6,924 nucleotides of DNA, taken from NCBI GenBank assembly GCA_964577195.1, contig CAZNYF010000150.1, positions 1 through 6,924 on the forward strand, in the 5' to 3' direction. This document shows, piece by piece, positions 6,052-6,924 of this stretch; within the stretch, counting starts at the first letter, position 1; the number at the start of each line of letters is the position of its first letter. This DNA is from HyVt-560 sp964577195. GTDB taxonomy: Bacteria > Pseudomonadota > Gammaproteobacteria > UWMA-0217. The position numbers and the translations under genes were made by a program. Under the pieces are notes generated by a model that saw only the letters and a list, made by a program, of their open reading frames with translations, was not told the origin of the DNA and made no database searches.

Positions 6052-6238
6052 TGTAGGGCACCTCTATTTATTCAGGATGAGCATCTTGCACCCATAGGGT
6101 ATAGACAAGTTCAGTATTTTCAATAGCTGCGTTTCTAAGTAACTGCAATAGTCCCGCTATTACAGTCACTTAGCGCCTTGCTCTTAAAAATTCTGATTCT
6201 CAATCTATCTTACCCTGAATTAATAGAGATGCCCTGTA
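6052..6238. mobile_element. MITE-like non-autonomous element with target duplication
   Basis: The element proper spans 6056-6234 (179 bp). Its ends are 21-bp terminal inverted repeats, 6056-6076 and 6214-6234, identical at 19 positions and starting GGGCA(C/T)CTCTATT. It is flanked by the direct repeat TGTA (6052-6055 and 6235-6238), as expected for a 4-bp target-site duplication. It contains no transposase gene, only a central hairpin (6135-6173), so it would need a transposase in trans. The GGGCACCTCT-type end recalls some IS5-group elements, but that is from memory and unverified. It sits 9 bases beyond the stop codon of the upstream gene and directly against the TGTC enhancer-like motifs of pilA, so it may have displaced the original terminator and any more distal regulatory sites. 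Confidence 0.75.
6135..6173 (-). repeat. Long hairpin at the centre of the MITE-like element
   Basis: Arms of 17 bases (6135-6151 and 6157-6173) pair around a 5-base loop. As plus-strand RNA the stem has two A-C mismatches; as minus-strand RNA both positions become G-U pairs, so all 17 positions pair. That is the strand on which read-through from the upstream gene would be transcribed, so the structure may work as RNA, for example to protect a 3' end or slow read-through towards pilA. No U-tract follows, so it is not a classical terminator. Confidence 0.65.
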
Positions 6239-6243
6239 ATTTT

Positions 6244-6924
6244 TTACTCGTTCGCAAGTCGCTCAATGGCAGTAGCAACTTCTGTGGGCTTGTGACCTTT
6301 TTTGAGATCTATATTGAGGGTTTTTGGAGTACTGGGATAGTAGAGGTTAAACGCCTTTCGATCATAGTTTTTGAGCTTCTGCTTAAAATCAGTGTGTCGA
6401 TGTATATTGCTTTTGACTATTAATTCCGCATCACGTAGTAGAGGAATAGGGTTGATGACACGAATCACCTCCAGTCCCTGACGGGTGATGGTGGTTTTCA
6501 TGGCGGCGCAAACTGAGTTTTGAACACCAATGAAGTCTTCTGCGCCGTATTCAAAACAGCGATCCTGAACGATAATTAAATATTCATCGGTGACGGTTAC
6601 TTGTTCTGCATCAAGCACAGTTTGCAGATAAGAGACGTCTTGACTCACGGTGGTTGATGATGTGGTGGTCTTTTTCGTGTCGGTCTCGGGTGTGTTGCTC
6701 TGAGTAGAGACTGGTTTTGCCGGGGGTGCTTGCTCAGAAGCTGGAGATGGGGAAGGGCTGGTTTTATCAACGGCAACGGCGTCAGAATTGGTCTTGCCAC
6801 AAATTTGTGTGATTTGATCAGGACTAAATCCGCGATCAAGATAATGATCAATGTCGTCGCGTGCACATTCAGCAAACGCGGTGCTCAATGGGGCTAAAAG
6901 TAAAACCGTTAGCAGGTAACGAGG
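6244..6924 (-). CDS. Unrecognised exported protein, N-terminus outside the window
   Basis: The frame is open through the right edge; 226 codons are visible. The first visible residues, PRYLLTVLLLAPLSTAFA followed by EC, are the core and cut site of a signal peptide, so the start lies beyond the window and the in-frame TTG at 6888 is not the start. The mature protein opens with a short helical module, CARDDIDHYLDRGFSPDQIT with a second Cys shortly after (visible residues 20 and 42, possibly a disulfide). A Ser/Thr/Pro-rich linker follows (about 52-95), then a compact C-terminal domain (about 97-226) with cysteines 123 and 139 and a basic C-terminal part. It is not a lipoprotein, because the residue before Cys20 is Glu. 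I do not recognise the family and assign no function. It lies upstream of pilA on the same strand, but the 434-base gap and pilA's own regulatory region argue against a shared operon. Confidence 0.8.
   Translation of the reverse strand, partial: PRYLLTVLLLAPLSTAFAECARDDIDHYLDRGFSPDQITQICGKTNSDAVAVDKTSPSPSPASEQAPPAKPVSTQSNTPETDTKKTTTSSTTVSQDVSYLQTVLDAEQVTVTDEYLIIVQDRCFEYGAEDFIGVQNSVCAAMKTTITRQGLEVIRVINPIPLLRDAELIVKSNIHRHTDFKQKLKNYDRKAFNLYYPSTPKTLNIDLKKGHKPTEVATAIERLANE

Noticed and set aside
6056..6140. Remnant of a transposase C-terminus inside the MITE-like element (minus-strand frame ending ...LVYTLWVQDAHPE)
   Set aside because: The open stretch is only about 27 codons, has no start, and I cannot tie it to a transposase family; a chance frame is equally likely.
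6178..6423. 81-codon open frame on the plus strand
   Set aside because: It overlaps the end of the MITE-like element and runs antisense to the exported-protein gene, with no ribosome binding site or recognisable protein features.
6244..6888. Complete 214-residue gene starting at the TTG at 6888
   Set aside because: The frame stays open to the window edge, and the 12 codons before the TTG encode the hydrophobic core of a signal peptide, so the real start is outside the window.

Overview
The window looks like chromosomal DNA of a gammaproteobacterium with moderate GC content. The evidence is a Pseudomonas-type pil cluster (pilA, pilB, pilC, pilD) whose proteins match the type IVa families along their full length, with typical proteobacterial ribosome binding sites. 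I cannot name the genus. Every gene I can support is on the minus strand, so transcription runs from high to low coordinates.

Layout in the direction of transcription. (1) 6924-6244: an unrecognised exported protein that enters from the right edge with a signal peptide, so its true start is outside the window. (2) 6243-5810: a 434-bp gap. It holds a small non-autonomous transposable element (6056-6234, 21-bp inverted ends, TGTA target duplication, strong central hairpin). Next to it are a perfect 27-bp inverted repeat and several TGTC motifs that look like an enhancer for the PilR activator, then candidate pilA promoters and a leader hairpin. (3) 5809-5321: pilA, the major pilin, followed by a strong terminator at 5271-5240. 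(4) 5186-5157: a good sigma-70 promoter that starts a separate pilB-pilC-pilD transcript (5127-1258). pilD has a GTG start only 3 bases after the pilC stop. (5) 1144-770: a small secreted Cys-rich protein, then (639-1) the first 213 residues of a TolC-type outer-membrane channel of the heavy-metal RND efflux kind. These two look like the start of a copper or heavy-metal efflux operon that continues past the left edge.

Function. PilD removes the leader from PilA and N-methylates it. PilB (ATPase) and PilC (inner-membrane platform) assemble PilA into a pilus. The terminator and second promoter separate expression of the abundant pilin from the low-level assembly proteins. The coaE-type gene that often follows pilD in related bacteria is absent; metal-efflux genes sit there instead.

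I see no CRISPR array, tRNA, rRNA or defence system. The pil genes are conventional. The points worth a second look are the transposable element beside the pilA regulatory region, the enhancer-like repeat, the unrecognised exported protein and the Cys-rich gene with its upstream palindrome.
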